From: Anisus vortex
Taxonomy: Eukaryota > Mollusca > Gastropoda > Planorbidae
Assembly: GCA_949126835.1 (NCBI GenBank)
Contig: OX421503.1
Span: 5,481,457 to 5,545,456, forward strand
Length of the DNA: 64,000 bases
Direction of reading: 5' to 3'
The notes beneath the pieces were generated by a model. That model saw nothing but the letters and a program-made list of their open reading frames with translations, had not been told where the DNA came from and ran no database searches. Positions 41,453 to 56,400 of the stretch are shown here, piece after piece (positions within the stretch are counted from its first letter, which is position 1; each line of letters starts with the position of its first letter). Made by a program: the position numbers and the translations under genes.

Positions 41453-44400
41453 GTAAGTTAAACATTTGTATTTTTTGTTTTGCCTTTAACCAACATTAAC
41501 AATAGCAGGCCCAATTGAACCCCTAAGCAAAGCAGGGGTCGCCTAGACCGGCTAATGTTCGGAGCGGCATTAGGGAATATACACACACAAAATATATCCA
41601 GAGCATTTTCATTTCATTACTACCGGATGCACGGTGAATTGACAACAAAATAGTTAAAGTATTAAAGTTTTTCATTTCTCGGTTAAGATGACTAGTAAAC
41701 AGATTCAAGCAAAACAATTAAATACAAGCTTACATGGCGCCATCCATCATCTTGTTGAAATGATATTGAGTTTTAGAAAACATTGTTAGATAAAGCTGAA
41801 ATTTAAGACCTACCTGCACTTTTTCAAACTTTACACACCCATTTGAGAGAAAGAATAAACAATTTGCATACACATGAGATGACGATGAACATATTCAAGA
41901 TGTTAAAAGACAAATTTAAAGAAAATTGTGTCTTCGCTCTTTGTGACACAGCAGTACAATTGTTTGAAGAATGATTCTTTCTGATGCGAAAAGAAATTGG
42001 TCGATGTTTGTTTTTTCTAAGATGTTCACTCTTTACAGAATAAAACTAGCATTTCATGTATGGAAAATTGCTTGATTTTTTCAAAGTGAAGCAGAAAGCC
42101 TCCAAAGATATTGAATCATTAGATTTAATCAGTGAACTAAAAGTCATTTCAAGACGAGTTGCAATGTGTGCATCGTCACATGATGCAATAGACCTATAGG
42201 GGAGAGAGGGGCACATTGGTACACATTTTACATTTATTTACATTAATTGCAAACCATTATATTTAGAGATGATATAAATACTTGTATTTGTTTCCCTGGG
42301 TATACTGCAGATTTTATCAACAAATTTTATTCATTAAAAGATATTTTTAAAAAATATAGCTCTAAAAGCAATGTAAATAATTTGTATAAACTTGCCCCGT
42401 GCAGGGGCAAGATGATATACACTATGGATCAAGTTGATACATTGAATAAGATTTAATCATAACACTAATACAATGACACGTTAATAAAGTAAACAACGCA
42501 AAACTTTTATTTTATTGTTTATTTTATTACTTAGAACAATTCTGTTCAATAAAACTTCTATCGTAACCCAATGTTAAGGCTTTCTTTTACATCTTCGCAT
42601 CATCTGAAATTACAAACAATAAAAACAATTAATATCCCTGGTAATTAAATTCTTGTAAACTAAATTTTAAAATGACAATAATCGTGGAATAATATGATAA
42701 ATAATAGTTTTAAAGTAATGTATTTGATTAAACCTTTTTATTAGGCGTTTATATAGGACCTAAGCAGTAAACTTAAAATCGTAGGCTAAGTTCTAAATAG
42801 GAATAACCCTAGCTAAACATTATAAATAGTAAAGCAAAAATATGAAAATTATTTAAATGTAAGCTAAACTCAATAAAACTAACAATCTAATTAAAAATAA
42901 AAGCATTTTTATAAACAATAATATATTATTCTATGTTTTAATGCTTTTCTGAAGGGGTAAATAGGTGAACGGATATAGTATCAATGTGCCCCGAGTCGTA
43001 CGTATCAACTTGCCCCATTACACCACATTGCATTTATTATACTACATTAAAAACAAGACACAAATAACACAATCTTAATATAAATAAAAGTATTCAGGAA
43101 TTCTTATTTAGCCTAAAAAAAATATGATAAAATAAAAATACTTACCGTGTCTGTGAAATCTCTTACGTAATAGTAAGTCATTATTTTTGGAAAATCGCTC
43201 CAATTTAAAATTTCGTTACATTTTTTCAATTTTGATACGAGCAAAGCCATTTTTATAGCGATTGTAGGGCAAGTAGAGGGCTATTTCCTGTACTTACTCT
43301 TCTGCGCATACGTAATATAATAGTTGTAAAAAATAATTTGTATCAATCTGCCCCTGTATCAACTTGCCCCTCTCTCCCCTATTAAAAAAATAATCCAACA
43401 AAAGGTACCTCAACATTTTAGTTTAATGCGAATTATCTTGCTAGAATGAGTAAACTTGTTTTTACATTTGCAAAACGTTTTACGAGTATGAAATTGTATA
43501 CGATTATATTTGTATGCAATTTATTAACATATGAAATGTACAATCAAAATTTTAAAAGTAGCAATTTATGAATAATAATTGTATTTAAATAATTAGCTTT
43601 TTAGGCTGCGTGGTTGGACAGTGCGAAAACTGTTTTACCTGGGCTGCAAAATGCATTAGTGGCGGCTTCAGATCACAAATAGTATCTAAAAACATTAACA
43701 ATGACAATGTTTACAATGAAAGTAGAGAGAAGAATGGATACAAAGAAAAGTTGGTTTATTAGATAGACAAACTTATAATGCGTTACGCAGCAACGCATGC
43801 CCGTTAAATGAAATTTAATTTAACTGGTAATGATACGATTTAATTTGTCTTTATCTTGTGTTTAACATATAATAATATTATTCATATTTGTAGTTAAAAT
43901 AATTAACAAGAATTGCTTGAGAATAAATTAAAGTAAAACATAAAATGATGTGCATCAAATAATAGTTATTAGTTGAGTCACTAAAAAAAAACTAAGTCTA
44001 TATATTTTTATTTTTCACCCAATCATTAACAGATATGCATTTCTTTAGTGGCATTGACCTGAACCCTTATGACCAAGATGACTACTTTATGAGCTACAAA
44101 TATGGATTAACAGCGAATATCGACCGAATTATTCTTGCTGGAAGATTTGGGGTGAAGATTCGTCCCGAGAACGTGACCACATTTATATCTTTTCAGTGGC
44201 GAGATGACACACGATTGAAATATAAAGATGTACGTAATCCAATTATAATATTATGAAAAATATAAGGTGTTCTTATATATATATTATACATTTTTAATAT
44301 ATAGCAAAGTTTGACACTAGGAAAGCTACTTGGTTTAGTTTATTTCTTACACGTGTATGATTTCTATTAAGTTTTAAGCGTATATCTATATGCATAAAAT

Positions 44401-47400
44401 GCATATTTTAATTTATTTAAAATTGACGCATTTATGTAAAATAGACCTTTGAAATGAAGTTTCCAGTAAATCATTTAACATTTGCCCAATGGGTAAAATA
44501 ATGGATTGAAACTATAAATCTACAGCGAATAAAAACACTCTTAACTCTCCCCCCCCCCTCTCTCTCTCTCTCTTTATATATATTTAGTATTTATATACAA
44601 GCTTAATTCCCCTTCGTTGCCTGAGTGGACATAAAACATGCTTTCATAAGCTACAAATAAAAATTATATCAACTACAATGACAAGAAAGCTATAGACTTG
44701 AGAACTAAACATTTAATATATATATATATTTGTTACCGAAGACATTTATATATTGTAATCGGGTAAAATATAGGCAATAAGGTCACGTGTCTTCAAATCA
44801 AGCAATTAGATTGGTTAAAAAAACACACACACACACAGAGCTTTATTTATAATGGGCAATGCTTCCAAGCGTTTGGTTAGTATATAAAAAGTCTATCCAG
44901 CTCTGATGGGTACTTGACTTTAGTAGGATGAAAAGTAACTGGAGTGGAGGGGCTGAGCATTATTTTGGTCAAACTATTCGCTAGTGTGCCGCTTCAAATG
45001 ACACTATTACAAAAACTAAAACACATTTTACGGCGCCAAATGAAGAATGTCTTAAGTCACACTTTTCGCATTTCGAGAAAGGCAATTTTTTTAGTGTAAA
45101 GCTCTCCCCCAAAGTCATATACTCAAAAGGTCAGTAATCAAATATATTGTTAGTTAGATCAATATATTTTTTATCAAATTTTTCCAAAATCAGAATCTTA
45201 AACTTAAAATAAAAAGGTTACATAAATTGCAAAAAAAATGCATGTCTGTTTTGGACTTAGAACTTTCTTTCATTTTAATTAGAATTACATCGTTTTTGAC
45301 AGGACTTAAATCGTTTGGTATTTTACTCTAGTAATAATATACCGATGTTTTGAAATAAAAAGAACATATACTTAAAAACATAAGACAAAGATAAGAGTGT
45401 TAGTCATATTTTGTAATGTCCAAATAAAGTAAATGCTCCTAATATTCTCGATTTGATAGTGTGCAAAATAAGAGTCATACAGTTCAAAGGCCTATTCTTT
45501 CTTTTTTCTTACTGACATGAATGGGATATACACAAATGCATTGAAATTAAATTATTGTAAATGGAAATAGCTTTGTTTAAAGACTTGATGCCATTTCCTT
45601 ATTGCTACAATCTCATCTTTGCAAGCATTTAATTTTATAGGAAAGTAAAGAGACTTCATCAAATAGTCGTGTGTGTTTATTACATAACCACAAAACATTT
45701 CTTTAATTCATAAAAATGTATATTTCTTAAGAAAATGCTAAAGCTTATAGAAAACATCTTCTGTGCCTTTTACTATAGTTTATTTTTTTAAAAGGAAATA
45801 ATAAGCAACTCTGTCAAAGTGTAGGCCTAAATCTACGTTTTAGAAAGCAGTCTTGCCTATTTAAATTTAAATTAGAAGGCCTATACGTAGTTTTAGGCTA
45901 AATCTCAAATTCCACTATAATACAACTATTATAAACATGTGTAGAATAATATTATTATAAATATACTATGTACTCTAAAGGTTCTGATTTTGAATTCTAG
46001 GACAAAATGTAAATAGTAATAGTATCACAATAGTTAATAGACGATAGTCCTACACCCACCGCCTACTAATGAAATGCAAGCATTACGCAATGAGTAATAT
46101 GCCCATTATCTTTTTGATTTATTTAAAATTCAATAGTTAAGCTATATTTTTAGTTATCATACTCATTGCAGAGTTAAGATTGAGTTTATTTAAACTATGT
46201 GCAATTAGCTAGCACTAGGGCTAGGCCTCCTATACTAGTTTCGACGAGTAGATTATTTTTTTTTACTGTTGAAAGTATGTTATGAAATCATGTTACGTTT
46301 AATAAACTAACCCATAAAAACAAAGTTTTTATTATGCTCCCTTTCTTTGTAAATTAAGTTTATAATTCATTTTTATTTTGATAGATTAAAATAAACATAA
46401 GTGATATCATACCTTATGAATTTCCACACTAAAAATTTGCGCACCCTTTTTTTTTCGGGCCAAAGCCGAAAAGTTTATTTACTTCCGTTTCTTCTGATAG
46501 AGAAAGGAAGCCATGTTTTCCGTAAACTATTCTTATCGATTCGCAAATTGGTCGAAGGTATTTGTAACTATTCCAAAGGTTATGATGCTAAGAATTTGAT
46601 AGAATGTATTGTTAATCGGGACAAGTCTGCTGCCCAAGTTTCAGCTCGATTAGACGACGGGAAGTGGTTGAAAAATCGATGCAAAATTTTGCAAGCATCA
46701 GGACAAGCAGACAAACAGACGGTACGAGTTACTAAAAAGGGAGTAAAAAAGACAATATATCTATTTGCCCGTTTTATTACAACGAAATGATCCATTTTCG
46801 TTTTCTTTTACTTTTTATTAATATCTTTGATTTTCTTTCATACGACTATTTTACAACTTGATAATCTGCCATTACTATCGTAATCAATGATTTGGTTACA
46901 GCAAGCTGATTGGTTTTCTTCATTTACGTAGCCTTATTAAAAGTCATAAGATTTTTGAACTTGCATCGTTATATGTTATATTAATGTAAACATGGACTTT
47001 AAGCGTTTTTTCACTATCAATGTTGTTTAAAAAAACTAAACACATCAGTACTTACAAAGTTTTAAGCTCTCATACTTTACTGGTGATAGCTTAGAGCCAC
47101 GTCTATGTAACTGTAGTCCTAACTCATTTTTTTCCAAAATATCTTATGGACTTAAATCATTAATGCCCAAGGGTATATCCTAATGACTTTTTCGGTGTTT
47201 TTTTTTGCGTGTTTCCACAAAAGTACCGCTTAGTCCAAAGAAACCATACCGCTCAACATGACACACATAAGACTGGACAAAATATTCAAGTGGTCATCTT
47301 AATCCTTACTGTCATAGTCATTACAGATCTATCATCTGTTATGTAAAATGTGGCATTTGTCATCTCCATAAGGCAGATGCAGGAAAAATGTAGAGAACAG

Positions 47401-50400
47401 CAGATGCCACTCTACATTGCTTTCAGAGACCTGACAAAAGCCTTTGATTTAGTCAGTCGCACTGGGCTCTTCCAAATCCTGGAAAAAAATTGACCCAAAA
47501 AAATGTATTAAAGAATAATTTAAAACCCATTAAACAGCTATTGCAGTTATTAGTGATGCTATTTTATTTTCTTCAATAGCCTATATAAAAATATTGAAAT
47601 TCTAGAAATGTATACGGCATTAAAAAGTGTTTTACAGTTTCTTGTGCGTAATGATAGTGTGTGCAGTTGGGTGCATGCGTTTATTATATTTAGGTGTTCG
47701 GTGAGTGCTATATGTCTTGTTCTTAACTGTAATGCAGTGCATTGTTCTTTGCGGGCCGGTAGGATGTATTTTTATGTATAAATACATCATTTCAAGTTGT
47801 TAGATTAAATATTGTTTTGTTAAAAACTTTTTTAACAAACCATTAATGAAAAAAAAAAAACAGGCACTAAAAAGGCTAAACAATCTGCAATTTCTTCTAG
47901 TTCTGCTTATTAAATTATATCACTCATTATTCCTTAGATTTGTGTATTGATTGAAAGTTTGAACACAATGTATATTCTAGTTTAACCCGTTTTAAGTCAA
48001 ACCTTACTATACGTTTTAATTTATTATATTCTACAGTTAAGGATAATGCGTGTGGGCGCTTGTACAGAAACTCCCTATGAAGAAATGTCATGTATTAAAA
48101 CGGAAAAACCAGATGAATATCTAGTTTACCTCAATATTACAGCTCGAGCAGAGCTTAGTCAAGCAGAAATAATTTTAAAACTATTTTTTGATTGGTCTCT
48201 TAGTACTATACACAATGGTATAGTTCTTCCTATAATTTACGGTAAGTTTTTTTTTTTAGCTGCATAACATTTTATCATTTAATTTATAAATGTAGATATA
48301 AATTCCAGAAAAAAATTTAAAAAAAAATATCTGTTAAATATTTCAATTTGCGTTTCTATGCTAGTAATCATTGACTTAGCCGATATATAAATTCAAAACT
48401 TAATTACAAATTAAGGAACCCTATACTTTGCTTTGTATAAACATCATTGTTCCAGGTGTGTCTTATAAATACATTTAATTCTTTTTTCGACATTGATATC
48501 ATACTTATTATATCAAATGATTTAAATAAGCTTACTTTTTGGCAATAAATAAAGGCGCTGTTTAGTTTTAGTTTTGTTACGTACTGGAGAGTCTAGAGTG
48601 TGTTGTCTGACCAACACGCTTGAACGCTTATCCATTGTTCTAACTTTTTTTTTGTTGAACGCTGTGGTCGTGTGGAGTCGTGCTTCAGTGCACACCAAAG
48701 AAAATAGTGTTATTTCTTTTGTTTTGACCTGTGGTAATTTTTTATTTATTTTCTAGACGCAGATAAATATTAGTGTTATTGACCTTGAAATTCTTTATTA
48801 TCCAGAGAAACCATAGTCTCGAAACTACTTAATAAAGGCTAGATACTATTATTTTGTACACAGTAGTTTTTCTGTACACACGGAATTGAGTAGAGTTGTC
48901 TTTTGTATACACAGGTTTCGTATACGCATTTTTATTGCCAATTGTAATTCCACTACAAGGCCTTGTGTAAGAAATGTTTAATGTTATTGTGTCACTGTGC
49001 TATAAGCTTTCTCATTTGGAAGTTTTGTTTTCTTATCAAGGTAGATTTTATATTTGATTTGCTTTTGTTATTTTCTTATTAGATATTGTAATTGTCAACT
49101 TTATTCTTAGATCAATAAATTGTTTTATGGTATCTTAACCTTGACTTGCGTAGTATCTTTTTTTATTCAATGGTATTTGTTATTTAATGGAAAGAATACA
49201 TTTGTTCAGATTTTGGTATTCCTTACAAGATATCATTTTCAATATTTCATTATATCAACGAGCCAAACTAAAAAATAGATCCAATTAATTAAATACGTAA
49301 TAGTTTCAAGAAAAAAGCTTGACCGAATTATAGCTTAGCATCAGGTAACACCATAGAAAACTGGTAGGGAACATTTTGAAAAGGTGCAAAACAAAAGTCA
49401 AGGCGTGATTCTGTGACAATTCTCCTGACTCGACTCTATTGGCTCCCAGTGAACGCCAGAAATGAATATAATGTGGCGCTACATTGCCATCAGTGCCTTT
49501 ATAACAGCGTGATGTAGTTCTATCTCAAGGAACTAATTAAACAATATGTTTGGCAAAGAAAACTTCGTTCTGCCAACTCCTCACTTCTCTCTGACGACCG
49601 TTGGTATTAGAGCCCATTCAATATCCGATCCAAAGGTGTGAAATCAACTTGCCATTTAACTCAAGCAAATAAGCCCTATTGTTACTTAAAAAAGAACTTA
49701 ATAACACTATATTTCATTATTAATTACCTTCGTTAAACATGTTTTAGAACCCTACTGTTTTACTTTTGATGTTAAGTCGGACAATGCTTCACTTTTTTAT
49801 TTGTCCTACGTTTGTAACTTTTAAAATCAGCAATTTACTTTATTTTTCTTAACCTAGAGATTATATCTGTGTTCTTAGTGGTATGTTAAAAGCGCTCTGA
49901 GCTTATTTTAACCTGTACCTTGTTCGTGGATGCCAATACTTTTAGTAGAGTATTAGTGCTAGCGGGTGATCGTGCAGGTATACGTGCGAGCCTCCACGAT
50001 GACTCCAGGGGATTTCCGCAACGATGAAAAGTAGTGTAGTACTTGTGGCTGCGTAGACCCTATGTTACGCTGCGCGCCTTATCAACGTGCTGTGGGGTGG
50101 TTAGCCTCGGGCAGGACCTTAATGTACCAGTGCCCCCCCCCCCCGTGCCCCTGTTCCGTCTCTCTACATCGTTACGCCATGGATTAAAGGGCATGAAGTC
50201 TCGTCCCTGTTTTTTTTAAAGGACTTTTAAAAGTCGGTACCTTATTCATTTTCGTTTGAATATTAATATTATTATTTAACAATATTAAAATGTACTCTAT
50301 GAATATTTGGAATACAAAATGTGTCTTTTTTACAAAATTGAAATTATATCATTTTTATAAAATTGTTTTGATTTGTCACTTTCAATTGTCTTTGTTAGAG

Positions 50401-53400
50401 AATATGTTTATAAATCGTATATTTATCTAATTTGCATCAAAATAACGAGTGGTTAAAACATTGAAAGACTATCAGAATGCAGGATAAATATTGTATCTAT
50501 ATATCTACCATCTATCTCTGTAACTATTTTTATCTATCAATCTACTTATTTATCTATCTACCTTTCGATTTTCTAATTAATTTATAAAATGGTCTATGCA
50601 TCTTTTTAACGATCTATGTATTCCTTTTTTTAAGTATATATATATATATATATATATAGCCTATATATTAATGTATTTTTTGCATATCTTTAATATAACA
50701 ACATACATTAATACAAGTTACAAATTCAGCAGGAGTTATTGTGTTTATATATTTTTTTCTATATATACCAATGTTAAATTTAAAAAATCAGGCAAATATA
50801 GTACTTCTTTACAGAGCTAACTGATGTGCTTGATTACGTGAATGTGTCCCTGAAGTATTTCAGACAGTCAAACTTCATAACCAGCTGTAAAACTGGAATA
50901 CTGGCCAATGCTTATCGTCTGATTCTCGTTGGAAGAGTAGTGTTTAGTAAACCATTAAGAAAAGAATCTATAACTGCGACATTTCAATGGAAGAGTGAAC
51001 AAAAGGCCAAATATATAGATGTAAGAAAAACATAATTATACTTTTTCATAGTGTATTAATTTGTCGCAATAGTGAAATATATTTTACTTTAATGTTCTAA
51101 ATTGATAAAGACTCCCCTTCTTATATTTTACAAATAATTTTATGTTTAAATTAGAAAAAAACAAATTCCTGCAAAGTTTTTTTATTGCATTATAAAATTT
51201 AAAAAATGATTTTATTTTATGTTGAAATTTGGTATTTTGAACTGGCAATCTAAATAGTAACACAATATTAAAAAATAACGTTCATTTTAACCTTAAGTAA
51301 CAATACATTTAATAAAATTCATTTTTTATTATTAAAAGATATTCCATACTTTGATTTTAATAAAGTGTGTATACGTTTTTTTTATATCATCCCTAACAGT
51401 TCAAGAAGATAAGTTTGAACAAATGTGCTGGATTCGAAGACCACGAAGATGTTTATTGCACACAGCTAAGTTCCGAAGTGGATTTTAATATTTACCTTAA
51501 TACTACAACAACTGAATCACTCAGTGAACGAAAAATTTTGTTGAAAATATTTGTTGGAGAATTGAACAAACAATCTAATGAAGTAAAGCTTCCTGTGATT
51601 CAAAGTATGATGTTTTTGTCACTAATATGTCAAACGGACTCGTTTCTTTTAATACAACGTTAGTCACTAGATGTTGATAAGTCGTTGAATTATTGTTTTA
51701 CGTACAAATATTGTAATTGCCCCGTTCATAAATTTAAAAAAACAACAACATTATAGGCATATATGTAATTCATTGCTATTAAAACATTGGGCTACACGTA
51801 ACAAATAGGCATAGGCATCGAAACATAATATAACACACAATTAATACACGACCTTTTTTTTATTTTTTTCATCGATTTCTATTGTGTATAAATATACGTT
51901 TTAATTGGGAGGTGAAATATAATATTAAAAAGAATCAAAGTGAACATAATTGTATTTTGTTTAGGAGAATCTAGACTTTAATTATCTGTTGTATCACCAT
52001 AATGTGCGCGGAGAGAGAAAGCGTGCTGCATAGGAAACAGCTGGTCCTTTAAAAGCGACACTTGCATAACTCAGATCATATGTCAGTCTGTTTCTGGTAA
52101 CACATTTGACATAATTTAAATTTGAAAATCTGCCGACAAGCGTAAAATCTAATCTCAATAACAGATAAGATAAAGATCTTAGAAAGTGGCTTTATCTGGG
52201 GAAGTAGAAAAACAAAGGGTTGTATCTATCAGGCGGAACTGTACAAATCTATTACTGAAATTTCTTTTTGCAGCTGCTACAATACTAGACAATTCTGTGT
52301 AAATTTCCTCATAGCTTATATGATTAATAAGTAAATGTTATAGAATTTTGTAAATGTATTATTACATTTGGAAAATATTTCAGCTGCCCACTTTGTAGGT
52401 CTATTTAAAAAACCTGCAGTTTTCTTTCAAATGTTTTGATATCACAAAACATCATTTCTACTGTGTTTCATGAACCGTGCAGTTTTGTTATTCAGTTCAT
52501 TGAAATGTGTTGTAAAATATGTAAAAAAGATTTGGGGTTGGTAGGTTAGACCATATCAGTGAGCTATGGATAATCCTGCACGTTTTGTATTATAAATAGC
52601 CTAAATTCATCCAGGCATGCTACACATCTCTCCAATACTTGTCCTCTGCTCAGCCACCTGACATTATTGTGCATGAGTAAAGTGCTATACTTAAGAGTAA
52701 AATAAAAAGAATAGCGTCGAAAATAAACGAAACACACGAATTGTATCGTCGATCCGACAAAAAGGCCATTTTAAATCGACAATCCCATCCCTATCGGTGT
52801 GGCCATAACTAGAATGTTCCATTTTTGGTAAAGGCTCGCGTGCCCACAGAAATGGCTCTGCTTGCGTGCCATAGGTTCGCCATCGCTGTTCTAGGCTATC
52901 ACGGCTTCCTTTTCTAATTCCGTACCCGAACCTGGCGAGCTAACTCCAGCTTCACCTGAAGCGTTCAAGGAGAAAGACAAAGTGCAAACGAGAAAATAAC
53001 TAGGCCATCATCTCTTAAAAGACGGACGGATGTCATACATAATAATATATAATAAATTTCAATAGATATCAACCCTTATTGATAGAAAAAAAAGAGGGAA
53101 GGTTTATTAATTTTTTTGTTCTAAAATTTAAGTCTAATTTCATTCATTCATATACTTGTTGTTTAAATTTAATTTTCTTTTTCATTTATATTTTAAATGA
53201 AATCATTTAGATTACTTGTATCTTGTATTATTACAGGTGCGTCTAAAGTTAACATGAGTCTAAATGGAAAACCACTAATCAACAAAAAAAGAGTACTGAA
53301 TTTCACAAATGATGATGCCACCATCCACTTTCAGCTATGTTGTGAAAGTACCATAGCCCCTTGTTATGCAATAATTACACCCTATGAAGGTAAACCTATC

Positions 53401-56400
53401 ATAGAAAAGAAGTGTGCTAATTACCAAAGCCTGCAAGTCAATCGGGTGACATCTTTCAAATTGGGATATAAAATATGTGGAATGCAGGATTACAATGAGT
53501 ACTATACTATGCATGTTCACAATATGCAAGCCCAGGACAGGCATAAAGGGATGAAAGGTATAGAAAATTAAGAGTTTTGTTGATTTGTTGAAATTGACTA
53601 AATGATTATAGATGTAGTTATTTCTTTTAAAAACACAATTTCATCTTTTATTTTTAGAAGAAACAATCCCTCCGTATAAAATAGCCTTGATAGTGTTTTG
53701 TGGTCTGGTGATACTTAAGCTTGTATCAATATGCATCAAGCCGATGGTTGCTAAAACAGGTACTTTGTTCAAGACTCGTATATATCGCTGTCTAAATAAC
53801 TTTGAAAACCTCGTGAATGTTATTATTTTAATGATAGTTCCTAGCAAGAACACATTAGTTAGATGTGAGATAAAATATTTTTTATCGCATTGAGAGTTTA
53901 TTTTCGTCATCTGAATTTGGTTGTTAAAACAAATCTAATGTCAATGACAGTACGGGTAGATATAAAGACCCAATTTCTTTAAATAGACAGTTATATAACA
54001 TGTTATAAGGCAGGGGTCGGCAATCCTTTGACAATAGCGTGCCAACGAAGATTTTTAAATCATTCAGCGCGCCAAAATCACAGAAGCCATCCTGCTCGTT
54101 TCATGTAGATGAGACTCGAATGGTTAATTTAGAGGGCTTCCTTGTGCCATTCAAAATCTTTATGCGTGTCAAGTCCGGCACGCCTGCCCACCCCCTGTTA
54201 TAAGGGATGAGTTACCGTTCGGAAAGTTCGTTTCAATAAATGAAATAGTTATATACTCTTCTTTTGTCAAACATATGTCTTCCTTTGCCACTCAATGCAC
54301 TGAATGTTAAATCAAGCCTAACCCCCATCTACTACCCTTCCCGTTAATCACGATCTTCCCACCACTCCCCGCTCAATGTAAAAGTAAATTACGACCCGTT
54401 CACTAGCAATGAAGTAGTGTTCAAATATCCTGAGCTTTTTTTAGGATAGCGATTAGTAGTAAGTTTCTACTTCATGTACAAATTAATAATAAATGTGATT
54501 TTTTAAATTATTTACCAGGCAGTATTAAAAAGCCACCAAGCGAACTAAATAGCCGTGATACAGGGTCAGTATTTTAATTATTATTTTTTTTAATAATAAG
54601 AAGGATATAAACTTTTTCTTTGAAAAGGGATATATTTATAGAATGATATTAAATAATACTTTTTAATAAAACAAAATGATTAATTAAGTATATCTAAACA
54701 CTTTAATTGTACAAGTTAAACATTACAATAACTACATAGTCGTATTGATTTTAAAGCATATATTTTAAATAGAATATAGTAAACTCGAACATATCATAAA
54801 AACTTACCAAAGAACATTGCGGACATCTGGTATCTCGAATGCAATGTAAATTATTGTCATTCAGCTGGTACCTTTGTGGGCTATTTACAATAAATGTGAA
54901 AGCTAGAAATACTCTATATGTTGCTTTAAATTATTCAAACAAAAAGGTAATACTGTTAAAGATGTAAATGTTTTGTTATGTTATGTATCTTCATTATCGA
55001 CTTAATATTTAGTACTTATACATATACAGTATCTAGTGGATTATTTTACTGTGTGTATACATGTGTGTTCTAAGTATTAAAGATTATAAGCCACGTTCCA
55101 ACAAATATAAATATCGTGTATCAAGCCCAATAGTGCTGAAGTACAAGTTTTGCTATGACGCCCATAGACAATAGTGTTGTACGGGCATAGGTGACCATAG
55201 GAACAGTACCATTGCCATGAGCCTTTGGCGCTCCGATTGGGCGCGCGACATCGCCCACCCTGCTGGCCACGCCGATGCCTATCACAACATTACAACCATC
55301 CAGAATGAGAGAACTGATGTAATGTGTGTGAGTGTAAAAGTCAATTCAGTTGATGGCATGGTTAGTGGCGTGTACTTCTTCTTTGTATAGTGGCAAGAGA
55401 TTCCTGGTGTTGATGTTTTACATTGAAACTTTATGTAGTAGACGAAAACATTATAAACTGGGCTTGCGTATATTTTTTAAAGAGTTTGATTTTAATTTTT
55501 TAAAGAGACACAGATAGTAGTAATACAACAATCCTAACAGTAATACATAATAGAAAATATATATTTTATTCTTTACGCATACATATATTACTACACTGTA
55601 ATAATTGCAGTCAAATATCAAGAATCATAAAGACGCCTATGGACGATGGTTTTACTATTTTCATATATATTCTTTTCAGGCCCTTCTCACGACAAATAAA
55701 AGAAGATGACAAAATCTCATTGGATGACAATAAAGAAGAGCTACCAGCGGAGCAGTAAGAAACGTTTTAGATTTTTTAAAAATCTGTTTGATTTTTAAAT
55801 TTACTCTGGCAGAAAATTTGTACTTGTCACCTTTTTTATGTGATATGATCAGGGCATTTTTTCATAAATTGAAGTGCATTCTATTCGGTTCACTGAATTT
55901 TAAATGCATGGATTGCCAATGCTCATAAATAATGAAAATGCTTAAATAAATGTATGTTTACATATAGAGTCAACTTCGTTCTCGGGTGTATGTTGGATGA
56001 TTTAGACAACAACTCCAATATAAACAAAACCTAACAAATTTAGTAATTGTTATTTGGAAAAGACACTTTTATAATATCCAAACACACAATTCTTTTTTTA
56101 AAAATACAAATATTTGGAATTTACAGAAATTATGTTTTACTGCCTAGATCTAACAGTATTTGTATTAGAACAAAATAAATACTTAAAAATATAGGCACAC
56201 AAAATATAATAAACTAATGAACACATTTATTTAATATATTAAAGTCGAGTAAGGATGTAACTATATTTTGGATGTCCAATTAGGACGTCGCGAAAACATG
56301 TATAAATCAATAATTATGTAGGATACCTGCACTGCTACGCATCAATGTTGATTTTTTTTACAAATTAATTATACAACAATTACTTTTACTTTGTTTTAAA

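Larger units (their letters stand above)
44230..48036. other. Gene 2 intron 3 (3.8 kb)
   Basis: It holds a CT/TA tract at 44550-44590, a SINE scrap at about 44895-44995 ('ctatccagctctgatggg'), the unidentified 46401-46790 frame and a LINE fragment at 47330-47505. Confidence 0.5.

Noticed and set aside
48574..48756. 60-codon + strand frame
   Set aside because: Entirely inside the solo LTR 48575-49302; T-rich composition, no protein-like features.
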